Positions 8,547-15,723 are shown, counted from the first letter of the stretch. The stretch is DNA of 18,924 nt from JBDSEG01 sp039920165 (GCA_039920165.1 JBDSEG010000193.1:1-18924); one strand, 5' to 3'. The notes: generated by a model not told the origin, from the letters alone. Program-made: numbers and translations.

Positions 8547-10643
8547 TCAGCGGCCGCGTCTACCGCCCCCTCCACCGCCGCCCCCGCCCCCGCCGCCTGC
8601 ATAACCGCCGCCGCCGCGGTTGCCACCGCCGTATCCGCCTCCGCCGCCTCCGCCACCACCGCCGCGATTGCCGCCACGCCCGCCGCCTCCGCCGCCGCCC
8701 TTGCGGTGGAAGGCGTCGGCGCCGAGGTAGCCCATCGAGGTCTGCAGGGGATCTGGCTGCTTCGGCCCGGGGCCCTGCTTGGGGGCCGGTGCCGGAGCGC
8801 TACCGCCAGCGCCAAAGCCGCCGCCGCCGCGCCCGAAGCCGCGTCCGCCCGCTGGGCTGCGCGGGTTCTGCACGAACCGCTTATCGAAGGTCTGCTCGAG
8901 CGGGTTCGGGATCGACGACGGATCGAAATCCAGGTCGGCGTCCTGGTCGGCGTCCTGGTCGCGCTCGGCGCCGGGCTCGCGCGGCGCACCGACATTCACC
9001 GCGCCGGCGTGGTCGTACGGCCCGTTCGGACGATTGCGTGCCGCGTTCGGGGCGGGGCCGCGACCGCGGTCGTTCGGGCGATCGTTCTGCCGTCCGCCCT
9101 GGCGGTCGTTGCGCGGCTTGTTCGGACCGCCTGCGCGATCGGGTCCGCGTGCGGTCGGGCCGTTGTCGCGGCGCGCGCCGTCGCCCAGGGTGAGGCGGCG
9201 GATCGCGCGCACGTCGGCATCTTCGAGATCGACCCACACGCCGCGCTTCAGGCCGCGCGGCAGCACCACGGTGCCGTAGCGGATGCGGATCAGCCGGCTC
9301 ACGGTCAGATCCTGCGTATCGAAGAGCTTGCGCACTTCGCGGTTGCGACCCTCGTTGATGACGACGCGGTACCAGTGGTTCGCGCCCTCGCCGCCGCCGT
9401 CCTCGATCGATTGGAAGCACCCCTTCTGGCCTTCGATATCGACGCCTTCCAGCAGCTCGTCACGGTCGTCCGGCGTGAGCATGCCCAGCACGCGCACCGC
9501 ATATTCGCGTTCGACACCGAAGCGCGGGTGCATCAGCTGGTTGGCGAGTTCGCCCGAGTTGGTGAACAGCAGCAGCCCCTCGGTATTGATATCGAGCCGG
9601 CCGACCGATTGCCACTTGCCCTGTTGCAGGCGCGGGAGACGACGGAAGACGGTCGGGCGGTGCTGCGGATCGTCGTGGGTGACGACCTCGCCGACCGGCT
9701 TGTGGTACGCGATGATGCGCGGCGGCGGCGGCGTGATGCGCACCTTCACCGGCTTGCCCTGCACCTTGATCTGGTCGCCGAAGGAGATGCGCTGGCCGAT
9801 GTGCGCCGGCTGGCCGTTGACGGTGATCTGACCGTCGAGGATCAGCTCCTCCATGTCGCGCCGCGATCCGACGCCGGCCTGCGCCAGCACCTTGTGCAGC
9901 TTGGGTGCATCGGCATCGGGCAGCAGTACGCGCTTCGGGGCCAGGGGCGGCGCAGAAGCGTCGGCCGGCTCCTCGATATCGAACTCGCCCGACAGCACCT
10001 GCGCGAAGACCTCGCCGGCCTGCGGCGGCGGCAGCGCCGGGACCGCAGGCTCAGCCTGCACGGCCTCGTCGCCGTCGCGCTCGCCATCGACGTCGTCGGC
10101 ATCGCCGGCACCCTCGAACGCCGTACCCGGCACGAGTTCGACTCCCGCGGCCCCTTGTTCACGCTGACGCTCGCGCCGGCCACGTCGCCGGCTGCGCGGG
10201 CTTTCGCGCGCCTCGTCGGCGCCCGTCGCGGGCCCGGACGAAACCGCTGCGGCATCGGGTTCGGTCGGTGGCGCCGCAATTAGCGCCTCGACCGCCTGGG
10301 CGACTGGCGCCATCAGGGCGTCCGGGAGGCTCGGCACAGGCCCGGGCGCCGCTTCGAACGCGCCATCGGGGCGATTGCCCGTCGCCGCTTCAGGCGCCGC
10401 GTCGATGCCGCTTTCGGGCGTCGCAACCGTCGCTGCGCGGCGACGTCGCGGCTTTGCGACGGCTGCTCCTGCCGCCTGCACCGGTGGCTCCACCGGAATC
10501 GCGTCTGGGGCCGTTTCGGCCGTCACTTCGACCCCCTTCGCGGCGCGGCTCTTGCGCGCGGGTTTGCGCACCTCGGGCGATGGCGCCGCGGCTTCGCTCG
10601 CCGGCAGCTCGGCGTCGTTCGGGTTTTCGGGAAGGTCGTTCAT
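8547..10643 (-). CDS. rluB: 23S rRNA pseudouridine synthase RluB with long disordered N- and C-terminal extensions
   Basis: RluB makes pseudouridine 2605 in 23S rRNA. The catalytic core lies at about 246-480 of 698 residues. An S4 RNA-binding domain (KLHKVLAQAGVGSRRDMEEL, then GQITVNGQPAHIG) is followed by the RsuA/RluB-type synthase domain with VGRLDINTEGLLLFTNSG, whose catalytic aspartate is Asp351, and the INEGRNREVRKLFD motif. The core is flanked by about 240 residues of Ala/Pro/Glu/Arg-rich low-complexity sequence and about 215 C-terminal residues. The tail is rich in Asn, Asp and Arg, then Gly, with RGG-type repeats and poly-Gly at 597-698. Within it PDPLQTSMGYLGADAFHRK looks like a conserved short segment seen in Burkholderiales homologues. 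E. coli RluB is only about 290 residues. The start overlaps the scpB stop by 4 bp. Confidence 0.93.
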   Translation of the reverse strand: MNDLPENPNDAELPASEAAAPSPEVRKPARKSRAAKGVEVTAETAPDAIPVEPPVQAAGAAVAKPRRRRAATVATPESGIDAAPEAATGNRPDGAFEAAPGPVPSLPDALMAPVAQAVEALIAAPPTEPDAAAVSSGPATGADEARESPRSRRRGRRERQREQGAAGVELVPGTAFEGAGDADDVDGERDGDEAVQAEPAVPALPPPQAGEVFAQVLSGEFDIEEPADASAPPLAPKRVLLPDADAPKLHKVLAQAGVGSRRDMEELILDGQITVNGQPAHIGQRISFGDQIKVQGKPVKVRITPPPPRIIAYHKPVGEVVTHDDPQHRPTVFRRLPRLQQGKWQSVGRLDINTEGLLLFTNSGELANQLMHPRFGVEREYAVRVLGMLTPDDRDELLEGVDIEGQKGCFQSIEDGGGEGANHWYRVVINEGRNREVRKLFDTQDLTVSRLIRIRYGTVVLPRGLKRGVWVDLEDADVRAIRRLTLGDGARRDNGPTARGPDRAGGPNKPRNDRQGGRQNDRPNDRGRGPAPNAARNRPNGPYDHAGAVNVGAPREPGAERDQDADQDADLDFDPSSIPNPLEQTFDKRFVQNPRSPAGGRGFGRGGGGFGAGGSAPAPAPKQGPGPKQPDPLQTSMGYLGADAFHRKGGGGGGGRGGNRGGGGGGGGGGYGGGNRGGGGYAGGGGGGGGGGGGRRGR
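8553..8700 (-). repeat. GGN-codon low-complexity tract encoding poly-Gly/RGG tail of RluB
   Basis: Dense GGN triplets interspersed with Arg, Asn and Tyr codons encode runs of 4-12 glycines at the extreme C-terminus of RluB. The tract is imperfect and stays in frame. Such tracts are prone to slippage and to sequencing or assembly length error, so its exact length is uncertain. Confidence 0.75.
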
Positions 10644-11344
10644 GGGGAAGGTTCCATCGACGCGGCATCAGCCGCAGGAATGCGAGAGTGATCGGAAGGA
10701 TCGGAGGGGTCAGAGACGGCGGATGTTTCGGCCGGATCGGCCGTGGGCGCTGCGTCGTCGGCAGGCGTGTGCGCGACCGTTGTGCCGTCGTTCAGCAATG
10801 TGGTCTGGCCACCCAGGTCCGGCGCGGCGGCGCCGGTGCCGTCGAGCAGCGGCAGTTCGGCCAGGCTCGACAGACCGAGATCGTCCAGAAACTGCGGCGT
10901 GGTGGCGAGCAGTTCGGGCCGGCCCGGCGCCTCGCGATGGCCGATCGCCTCGACCCAGCCGCGCTCCTCAAGCTGCTTGACGATAGTGCTGCCGACCGCG
11001 ACGCCGCGGATATCCTCGATATCGCCGCGCGTGACGGGCTGGCGGTACGCAATGATCGCCAGCGTCTCCATCACCGCGCGCGAATAGCGCGGCGGCTTCT
11101 CGGGGTTCAGGCGGTCGAGGTAGACCTTCATCTCGAGCCGGCTCTGGAAGCGCCAGCCGCTCGCGAGCCGCACCAGTTCGACGCCGCGCCCTTCCCAGTC
11201 GCGCGCGATATCGTCGAGCAGTTGGTTCAAATCGGGTGCCTCGCCGGCATCGCCGAACAACGCCTGCAACTCGCGCGGCGGCAGCGGCTGGCTGGCGCAG
11301 ATCAGGGCGGTCTCGAGGACGCGCTTGGCATCCTGGTGATTCAT
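10640..11344 (-). CDS. scpB: Segregation and condensation protein B (ScpB)
   Basis: ScpB is the kite (winged-helix) subunit that works with ScpA and SMC in chromosome condensation and segregation. With the start at 11344 the product is 234 residues. Two winged-helix regions span about 1-160, including the family signature ETLAIIAYRQPVTRGDIEDIRGV followed by GSTIVKQLEERGWV and GRPELLATTPQFLDDLGL. The C-terminal ~65 residues are Asp/Ala/Pro-rich and probably disordered. A start 13 codons further upstream is possible, but the GAGGTG Shine-Dalgarno at 11356-11361 is placed for the ATG at 11344. The stop overlaps rluB by 4 bp. scpA is not adjacent here, although scpA-scpB pairs are common elsewhere. 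It is preceded by a 317-bp gene-free region with inverted repeats. Confidence 0.95.
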   Translation of the reverse strand: MNHQDAKRVLETALICASQPLPPRELQALFGDAGEAPDLNQLLDDIARDWEGRGVELVRLASGWRFQSRLEMKVYLDRLNPEKPPRYSRAVMETLAIIAYRQPVTRGDIEDIRGVAVGSTIVKQLEERGWVEAIGHREAPGRPELLATTPQFLDDLGLSSLAELPLLDGTGAAAPDLGGQTTLLNDGTTVAHTPADDAAPTADPAETSAVSDPSDPSDHSRIPAADAASMEPSP

Positions 11345-11355
11345 GGCTTCGTTCT

Positions 11356-11361
11356 CACCTC
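11356..11361 (-). promoter_or_regulatory. Shine-Dalgarno of scpB (GAGGTG)
   Basis: GAGGTG on the minus strand, 11 bases before the ATG at 11344. It supports that start over the in-frame codon at 11383. The hairpin GCCGT-6-ACGGC (11364-11379) ends just upstream of it. Confidence 0.55.
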
Positions 11362-11550
11362 GGGCCGTTCGGGCACGGCGCAACCACGTAGAGCAGTGTG
11401 TTGAACATCAGCCCGACGCGGGTACGGGTGACGAGCCCTCGGCCAGAGGCCGGATTTCGCGTTGCGGCTGTCGGGGGTCACGCTTCCTGCGTCGGACCCG
11501 GTCGTCGCGCCTTGCGGCGCGGTTCACTTCTGTCGGGGCTTATCGGCTTC

Positions 11551-11571
11551 ACCGCTGCAAGACCGCTGCAA
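11551..11571 (-). repeat. Short tandem repeat in the scpB upstream region
   Basis: Two exact copies of TTGCAGCGGT (minus strand; 11562-11571 and 11551-11560) are separated by one base. They fall in the proposed leader, on the 5' side of the long-range stem. Confidence 0.6.
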
Positions 11572-11605
11572 CCGGAAAACCCGTGCCAAGAAGGATTCGC
11601 GGTGG

Positions 11606-11611
11606 ATTGTA
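11606..11611 (-). promoter_or_regulatory. Candidate -10 element upstream of the scpB-rluB pair (TACAAT)
   Basis: TACAAT on the minus strand lies 262 bases before the scpB ATG and within the same 12-mer (CTGAGTACAATC) that precedes ndk. No convincing -35 is seen. If it is used, scpB mRNA has a leader of about 255 nt spanning the inverted repeats. Confidence 0.4.
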
Positions 11612-11661
11612 CTCAGGCGTGGAAGCGGCGGACGGCAATCGGCCCGCCCGCGCGAATCGCG

Positions 11662-12645
11662 TCACGCTATCTGCTGCCAGGCGGCGCCGAAATCGGCCGG
11701 CGGCGCCGCCTCGAACGCGAGCGGCGCGCCGCTGGCCGGATGCGCGAACGCGAGCCGCCAGGCGTGCAGCCCCTGGCGCGCCAGACCGAGCGCGGGCGCA
11801 CCACCGTATACCGCATCCGAAACCAGCGGATGGCCGCGCGCCGCCAGATGCACGCGGATCTGGTGCGTGCGCCCGGTGTGCAACTCGCAGCGCAAGGCAC
11901 TGAAGCCGTCCTTCGCCGCGAGGCACCACACGTCGGTGCGCGCGGGTTTGCCCGCTGCGACGACCGCCATGCGGATGCGCGACTGCGGATCGCGTCCGAC
12001 AGGCGCATCGATCGAAAACCGCGCCGGACGCACCACGCCGTGGACCAGTGCGAGATAGCGACGACTGACGTCGCGCGCCGCGATCGCGCGCACCAGCGCG
12101 GTCACGGCGGCGAGCGTCTTGCCCACCACCATCAGTCCCGAGGTGTCCTTGTCGAGCCGGTGCACGATGCCGGCGCGCGGCAGTCCCGCGGCAGCCTTGT
12201 GATGGGCGAGCAAGCCGTTCATCAGCGTGCCCGACCAATGGCCCGCCGCCGGGTGCACGACCAGCCCGGCCGGCTTGTCGACGACCATCACATGCTCGTC
12301 CTCGTGAACGATGGCGAGCGTCATCGCTTCGGGACGAAAGGCGCGGCTTTGCGCCGTCGGCACCAGTTCGACCTCGAGCATTTGTCCGGCGCGAACCTTG
12401 CGCGACGCAGTCTCGGCCAGCACTTCGTCGAGCCATACATGGCCCGACTCGATCAGCGCCTGCAGATGGCTGCGCGAAAACTCGGGTGCGAGTGCGACGA
12501 CCGCCTTGTCAAGACGCTCGCCATGCAGTGCCGGCGACACCGCCGCAAAGCGACGTTCGGGAGCGTCATCCACGATGCCGTCGTCGAGCTCCGCGAGAGC
12601 CGGCGAGGGCTCGTTCGCGGACGGGTCCGGCACAGGGTCAACCAT
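11662..12645 (-). CDS. rluD: 23S rRNA pseudouridine(1911/1915/1917) synthase RluD
   Basis: RluD makes three pseudouridines in helix 69 of 23S rRNA, at the subunit interface. The 327-residue product has an acidic, poorly conserved N-terminus (1-35). An S4 domain (about 41-95: ERLDKAVVALAPEFSRSHLQALI) is followed by the RluA-type catalytic domain with HVMVVDKPAGLVVHPAAG and GIVHRLDKDTSGLMVV; catalytic Asp165 sits in HRLDKDTSG. LHTGRTHQIRVHLA and HPLVSDAVYGG are also present. A GAGG Shine-Dalgarno lies about 9 bases before the ATG. It diverges from bamD with 57 bp between the start codons; the same divergent rluD/bamD arrangement exists in E. coli, which supports RluD over RluA or RluC. Confidence 0.95.
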   Translation of the reverse strand: MVDPVPDPSANEPSPALAELDDGIVDDAPERRFAAVSPALHGERLDKAVVALAPEFSRSHLQALIESGHVWLDEVLAETASRKVRAGQMLEVELVPTAQSRAFRPEAMTLAIVHEDEHVMVVDKPAGLVVHPAAGHWSGTLMNGLLAHHKAAAGLPRAGIVHRLDKDTSGLMVVGKTLAAVTALVRAIAARDVSRRYLALVHGVVRPARFSIDAPVGRDPQSRIRMAVVAAGKPARTDVWCLAAKDGFSALRCELHTGRTHQIRVHLAARGHPLVSDAVYGGAPALGLARQGLHAWRLAFAHPASGAPLAFEAAPPADFGAAWQQIA

Positions 12646-12650
12646 ATAAT
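12645..12650 (+). promoter_or_regulatory. Candidate -10 element of bamD (TATAAT)
   Basis: A perfect TATAAT reads on the plus strand, with its first base shared with the minus-strand rluD start codon. It lies 52 bases before the bamD ATG, so a short leader is expected. The matching -35 position (near 12622-12628) is GC-rich and poor. Confidence 0.5.
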
Positions 12651-12702
12651 CAGCCTCGTTTTATCGACCGATGGCCGCCATTCGCGTGGCTGCAAAGCCA
12701 AC

Positions 12703-13527
12703 ATGCAATCACCGCTGATTTTGCGTCCGACCTTGCGTCGAACGGGTCGGATCGCCTGCGGGCTGGGGCTCGCCGTACTGCTCGCGGGTTGCGGATCCAC
12801 CAGCAAGGACAAGGACGAAACCGCCAACTGGACGGCCGAGAAATTGTATGCAGAGGCCAAGGAAGAGGCGGCGGCGGGCAGCTTCGAGCGCGCCGGCAAG
12901 CTGTTCGAACGCCTCGAGGGCCGCGCCTCGGGCACGCTCTTGTCGCAGCAGGCGCAACTCGAGCGCGCTTATGTGCACTACCGTACCAACGAGAAGGCTC
13001 AGGCGCTTTCGCTGCTCGAGCGCTTCATCAAGCTGCATGCGTCGAGCCCCGCGCTCGACTACGCCCTGTACCTGCAGGGTCTGGTCAATTTCAACGACAA
13101 CCTCGGGCTGCTCGGCAACCTCGCGCAACAGGACCTGTCCGAGCGCGACCAGCAGGCGGCGCGCGATTCCTTCCAGTCGTTCAAGCAGTTGACCGACCAG
13201 TTTCCGCAATCGATCTATGCCGACGATGCGCGGGTGCGGATGAACTACATCGTCAACTCGCTGGCGGCCTATGAAGTGCACGTCGCGCGCTACTACTTCC
13301 GGCGCGGCGCGTACGTCGCAGCCGCCAACCGCGCGCAGCAGGCGGTGCAGGAATTCCAGCAGGCGCCTGCCGCCGAGGAGGCGCTGTACCTGATGGTGCA
13401 GAGCTACGACCGGCTCGGCCTGACCGAGCTGCGCGACGATGCCGACCGCGTGTTGCGCAAGAGCTTCCCGAGCACGCGCATCGACCAGGGCAACACGCGC
13501 GCCAAGCCGTGGTGGCAAGTCTGGTGA
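12703..13527 (+). CDS. bamD: Outer-membrane assembly lipoprotein BamD (ComL)
   Basis: BamD is the essential TPR lipoprotein of the BAM complex and binds BamA and substrate signals on the periplasmic side of the outer membrane. From the ATG at 12703 the product is 274 residues, with signal peptide ending in lipobox VLLAGC (Cys30) and a charged KDKDE linker. Five TPR-like repeats follow, beginning WTAEKLYAEAKEEAAAGSFE, with typical BamD segments ALDYALYLQGLVNFND and FPQSIYADDARVRMNYIVNSLA. The frame is open a long way upstream, but that part is antisense to rluD. The Shine-Dalgarno is weak. A TATAAT at 12645-12650 fits as its promoter. It converges on the helicase gene with 19 bp between stops. 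Confidence 0.96.
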   Translation: MQSPLILRPTLRRTGRIACGLGLAVLLAGCGSTSKDKDETANWTAEKLYAEAKEEAAAGSFERAGKLFERLEGRASGTLLSQQAQLERAYVHYRTNEKAQALSLLERFIKLHASSPALDYALYLQGLVNFNDNLGLLGNLAQQDLSERDQQAARDSFQSFKQLTDQFPQSIYADDARVRMNYIVNSLAAYEVHVARYYFRRGAYVAAANRAQQAVQEFQQAPAAEEALYLMVQSYDRLGLTELRDDADRVLRKSFPSTRIDQGNTRAKPWWQVW

Positions 13528-13528
13528 T

Positions 13529-13541
13529 TCGCCCCGGGCGA
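13529..13541. terminator. Possible short bidirectional terminator hairpin
   Basis: TCGCCC-C-GGGCGA lies in the 19-bp gap between the convergent bamD and helicase stops. The stem is short and there is no T-run on either strand, so it may be nothing more than a palindrome. Confidence 0.22.
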
Positions 13542-13546
13542 GTCGC

Positions 13547-15523
13547 CTAGACCGCCAGCGCGGATTCCGCCAGTTCGGCCAGCCAGGCCACCGCCTCGGC
13601 CTCGTTGCGCACTGGCGTCATCGGCGGCAGCGCCTCGCGCAGGCGGCGGCCGTAGTTCATTACGGCCATGCGCGGGTCGCACACCACCAGCAGCCCGCGG
13701 TCGATCTCGCTGCGGATGAGCCGTCCGGCGCCCTGCTTGAGAGAGACCGCCGCCTCGGCGACGAAATAGTCGGCGAATGGATTGCGCCCTTCGCGCTCCA
13801 GGCGCTTGACCTTGGCCTCGACCAGCGGGTCGCTCGGCGGCGGGAACGGCAGCTTGTCGATCAGCACGCACTGCAAGGCATCGCCGGGAACGTCGATGCC
13901 TTCCCAGAAACTTTGCGAGCCGACCAGCACCGAGCGCGGCTCGGCCAGAAACTGCTGCATCAGCTCGCGCTTGTTGGCCTGCCCCTGGACCAGCACGCCG
14001 ATCGAATCGCCTTCTGCGGCAAACTGCACGCGCAGCGCTTCGCCCACGGTCTGCAAGGCGCGCAAGGTCGTGGTGAGTACGAAAGTGCGCCCGCCCAGCA
14101 CGCGCGCGCAGCGTGCCGCCAGACCGGCCACGGCATGCGGATGGCCGGCCTCGTTCGGCTTCGGAAATACCGCCGGCACATACAGCCGCGCATGCCGCGC
14201 ATAGTCGAACGGGCTGCCGAGCCGCACGATTCGCTCCTCGACGAGGCCCGCCGCCTCGGTGAACCACGAGAGGCGTTCGTCGTCGCCGAGCGTGGCCGAG
14301 GTGAAGACCCAGGCCTTTCGCGCCGCGGCTATCTGCTCGCGCAGTGCGGCGCGGATATCGAGCGGCGATTCGACCAGCCGGGCCTGGTTAGGCGAGATAT
14401 CGATCCAGCGCACATGCGAGTCGGGTGCCGGGGCGACGAAGCGGGTCGCGAGCTTTTCGAGCGCCTGCGCCCGCTCCATGAGCTTGGCGAAATCGGGCGC
14501 CGCGTCGACGACGCGCTGCGCTGCCTGCGCGGCGCCGTCGGCGGCGAGCGCGACCGCATCGAGCGCCTGAAGAAAATCGCTGCGGCCGGCGCGTTCGTCC
14601 CAGCGCAGCTTGATCGTGCCGCGCAATTCGCGCAGCGTCGCGACGGCGGCCAGACGGAGCTCGCGCGCCGCGCGCTCGCACGCCCCGGCCACCTCCTGCC
14701 AAGGCGCCAGGCCGCGCGCGTGGGCGAGGCCGGCGGCGAGCAGATCGCGCGCCAGGTCGATCAGCTGGCCGGTCGCGAGCGTGGTGCCGAGAAATTGCAC
14801 GCCCACTTCGGCAAGCTGGTGCGCTTCGTCGAAGACAGCGACCTCGACACTCGGCAGCAACTCGGCAACGCCGCTGTCGCGCAGCCGCATATCGGCGAAG
14901 AACAAGTGGTGGTTGACAACCACCAGATCAGCCGCCATCGCAACCCGGCGCGCCTTGACGACATGGCAGTCGCGATAGTCGGGGCAATCGCTGCCGAGGC
15001 AGTTCTCGCGCGTCGAGGTGACGATCGGGATGACGCTGCTGCGTTCGTCCAGGCCTTCGAGTTCGGCCAAGTCGCCGCTCGCGGTGACGCGTGCCCATTG
15101 CTCGACCTTGGCCAGCGTGCGCAGCGCCCAGCGATCGGGCGCCGGTTCGGCCTGGCGTGCGCGCTTCAGGCGATGCAGGCACAGATAGCTTGCGCGGCCC
15201 TTCAGCAACGCGACCTCGACCGGAATCTTCAGCGCATCACGCAGGCGCGGCAGGTCGCGCAGAAAGAGCTGGTCCTGCAGGCTCTTGGTGGCGGTGCTGA
15301 CGAGCGCGCGCCGCCCGCTCAGGAGGAGAGGCACGAGATAGGCGTAGGTCTTGCCGACGCCCGTGCCGGCTTCGACGACCAGCACCGCGCGATCCTCGAT
15401 CGCCTGTGCCACCGCCAGCGCCATCCGCAACTGCACGTCGCGCTCGACATGGCGGTGGTCGGCCTGCGCCAGCGCACCACCGCGCGCGAACGCGGCCGTC
15501 ACGACCTGCGCCAGCTCGCTCAT
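13547..15523 (-). CDS. DinG/YoaA-family ATP-dependent DNA helicase (XPD-like, iron-sulfur)
   Basis: 658-residue superfamily 2 helicase of the XPD/DinG/YoaA type, which unwinds DNA 5' to 3' in repair or replication-fork rescue. Motifs in order: Walker A AGTGVGKT at 52-59; four cysteines Cys115, Cys175, Cys180 and Cys186 (SYLC, ENC, SDC, RDC) spaced as the [4Fe-4S] cluster domain; VVVNHHLFF at 201-209; DEAH at 232-235; FTSATL; VLVGSQSFWEGIDVPG; and motif VI QGAGRLIR at 597-604. All motifs are intact. Length and the absence of an exonuclease domain fit E. coli YoaA better than nuclease-fused DinG forms; YoaA and DinG cannot be separated confidently by eye. The start overlaps the DUF465 gene by 4 bp. 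Confidence 0.9.
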   Translation of the reverse strand: MSELAQVVTAAFARGGALAQADHRHVERDVQLRMALAVAQAIEDRAVLVVEAGTGVGKTYAYLVPLLLSGRRALVSTATKSLQDQLFLRDLPRLRDALKIPVEVALLKGRASYLCLHRLKRARQAEPAPDRWALRTLAKVEQWARVTASGDLAELEGLDERSSVIPIVTSTRENCLGSDCPDYRDCHVVKARRVAMAADLVVVNHHLFFADMRLRDSGVAELLPSVEVAVFDEAHQLAEVGVQFLGTTLATGQLIDLARDLLAAGLAHARGLAPWQEVAGACERAARELRLAAVATLRELRGTIKLRWDERAGRSDFLQALDAVALAADGAAQAAQRVVDAAPDFAKLMERAQALEKLATRFVAPAPDSHVRWIDISPNQARLVESPLDIRAALREQIAAARKAWVFTSATLGDDERLSWFTEAAGLVEERIVRLGSPFDYARHARLYVPAVFPKPNEAGHPHAVAGLAARCARVLGGRTFVLTTTLRALQTVGEALRVQFAAEGDSIGVLVQGQANKRELMQQFLAEPRSVLVGSQSFWEGIDVPGDALQCVLIDKLPFPPPSDPLVEAKVKRLEREGRNPFADYFVAEAAVSLKQGAGRLIRSEIDRGLLVVCDPRMAVMNYGRRLREALPPMTPVRNEAEAVAWLAELAESALAV

Positions 15524-15723
15524 GCCGGTTCGGGCGGGTCGAGTTCGGACTCTATTCCCGCGATCTGGTCGCGCAGCCGAAGGCGGCGCTTCTTCATGCG
15601 TCGCAGGGCAAGGTCATCGGATGGGGGTTCGCGTCCCGAATCGTCGATCAGACTGTCGAGGTCGGCGTGTTCGATGCGCAATTCGATCAGTCGGCGCGGC
15701 AGGGAGTGCAGGTTGTCGTCCAT
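15520..15723 (-). CDS. Small DUF465 (YdcH-like) protein
   Basis: 67-residue charged protein (MDDNLHSLPRRLIELRIEHA) with a predicted helical hairpin and a basic run RRMKKRRLRLRDQI. That pattern, HxxLDxxI then LKKxRLxLKDxI, is typical of the DUF465/YdcH family, whose function is unknown. Its stop overlaps the helicase start by 4 bp (ATGA), so it is the first gene of a two-gene unit. A TATAAT box on the minus strand at 15793-15798 may drive it. Confidence 0.85.
   Translation of the reverse strand: MDDNLHSLPRRLIELRIEHADLDSLIDDSGREPPSDDLALRRMKKRRLRLRDQIAGIESELDPPEPA

Larger units (their letters stand above)
11345..11661 (-). ncRNA. Candidate structured leader or small RNA upstream of scpB
   Basis: This is the only gene-free stretch over 300 bp. 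It has no convincing ORF but many inverted repeats. Read on the minus strand they are: a closing pair GGCACGG (11581-11587) with CCGTGCC (11372-11378); a long-range stem at 11532-11540 with 11410-11417 (8 pairs with one bulged C); a 6-bp hairpin with a GNRA-type GCAA loop (11506-11521); a two-part hairpin GGGTC/GACCC plus ACGC/GCGT (11475-11499); and CGGCC-TCT-GGCCG (11440-11452). The GNRA loop and the TACAAT -10-like box at 11606-11611 both favour minus-strand transcription, giving about 255 nt before scpB. I do not recognise the family. A 6S-like RNA, a riboswitch-like leader or chance pairing in GC-rich DNA all remain possible. Confidence 0.35.

Noticed and set aside
8553..8700. Repetitive tract that could be taken for a minisatellite or CRISPR-like array
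   Set aside because: It is an in-frame run of glycine codons in RluB with no repeat/spacer structure.
11470..11505. GGTCC..AGGAAGC on the minus strand, reminiscent of SRP RNA or a cobalamin riboswitch
   Set aside because: The SRP tetraloop region and the B12-box consensus do not match beyond a few bases.
11521..11560. GGCTTATCGG on the plus strand resembling the 3' end of RNase P RNA
   Set aside because: The conserved 5' core (GAGGAAAGTCCGGGC) and the rest of RNase P RNA are absent, and the gap is too short for rnpB.
11398..12702. Upstream 435-codon extension of the bamD frame
   Set aside because: It runs antisense through rluD. BamD homology, the signal peptide and the lipobox begin at the ATG at 12703.
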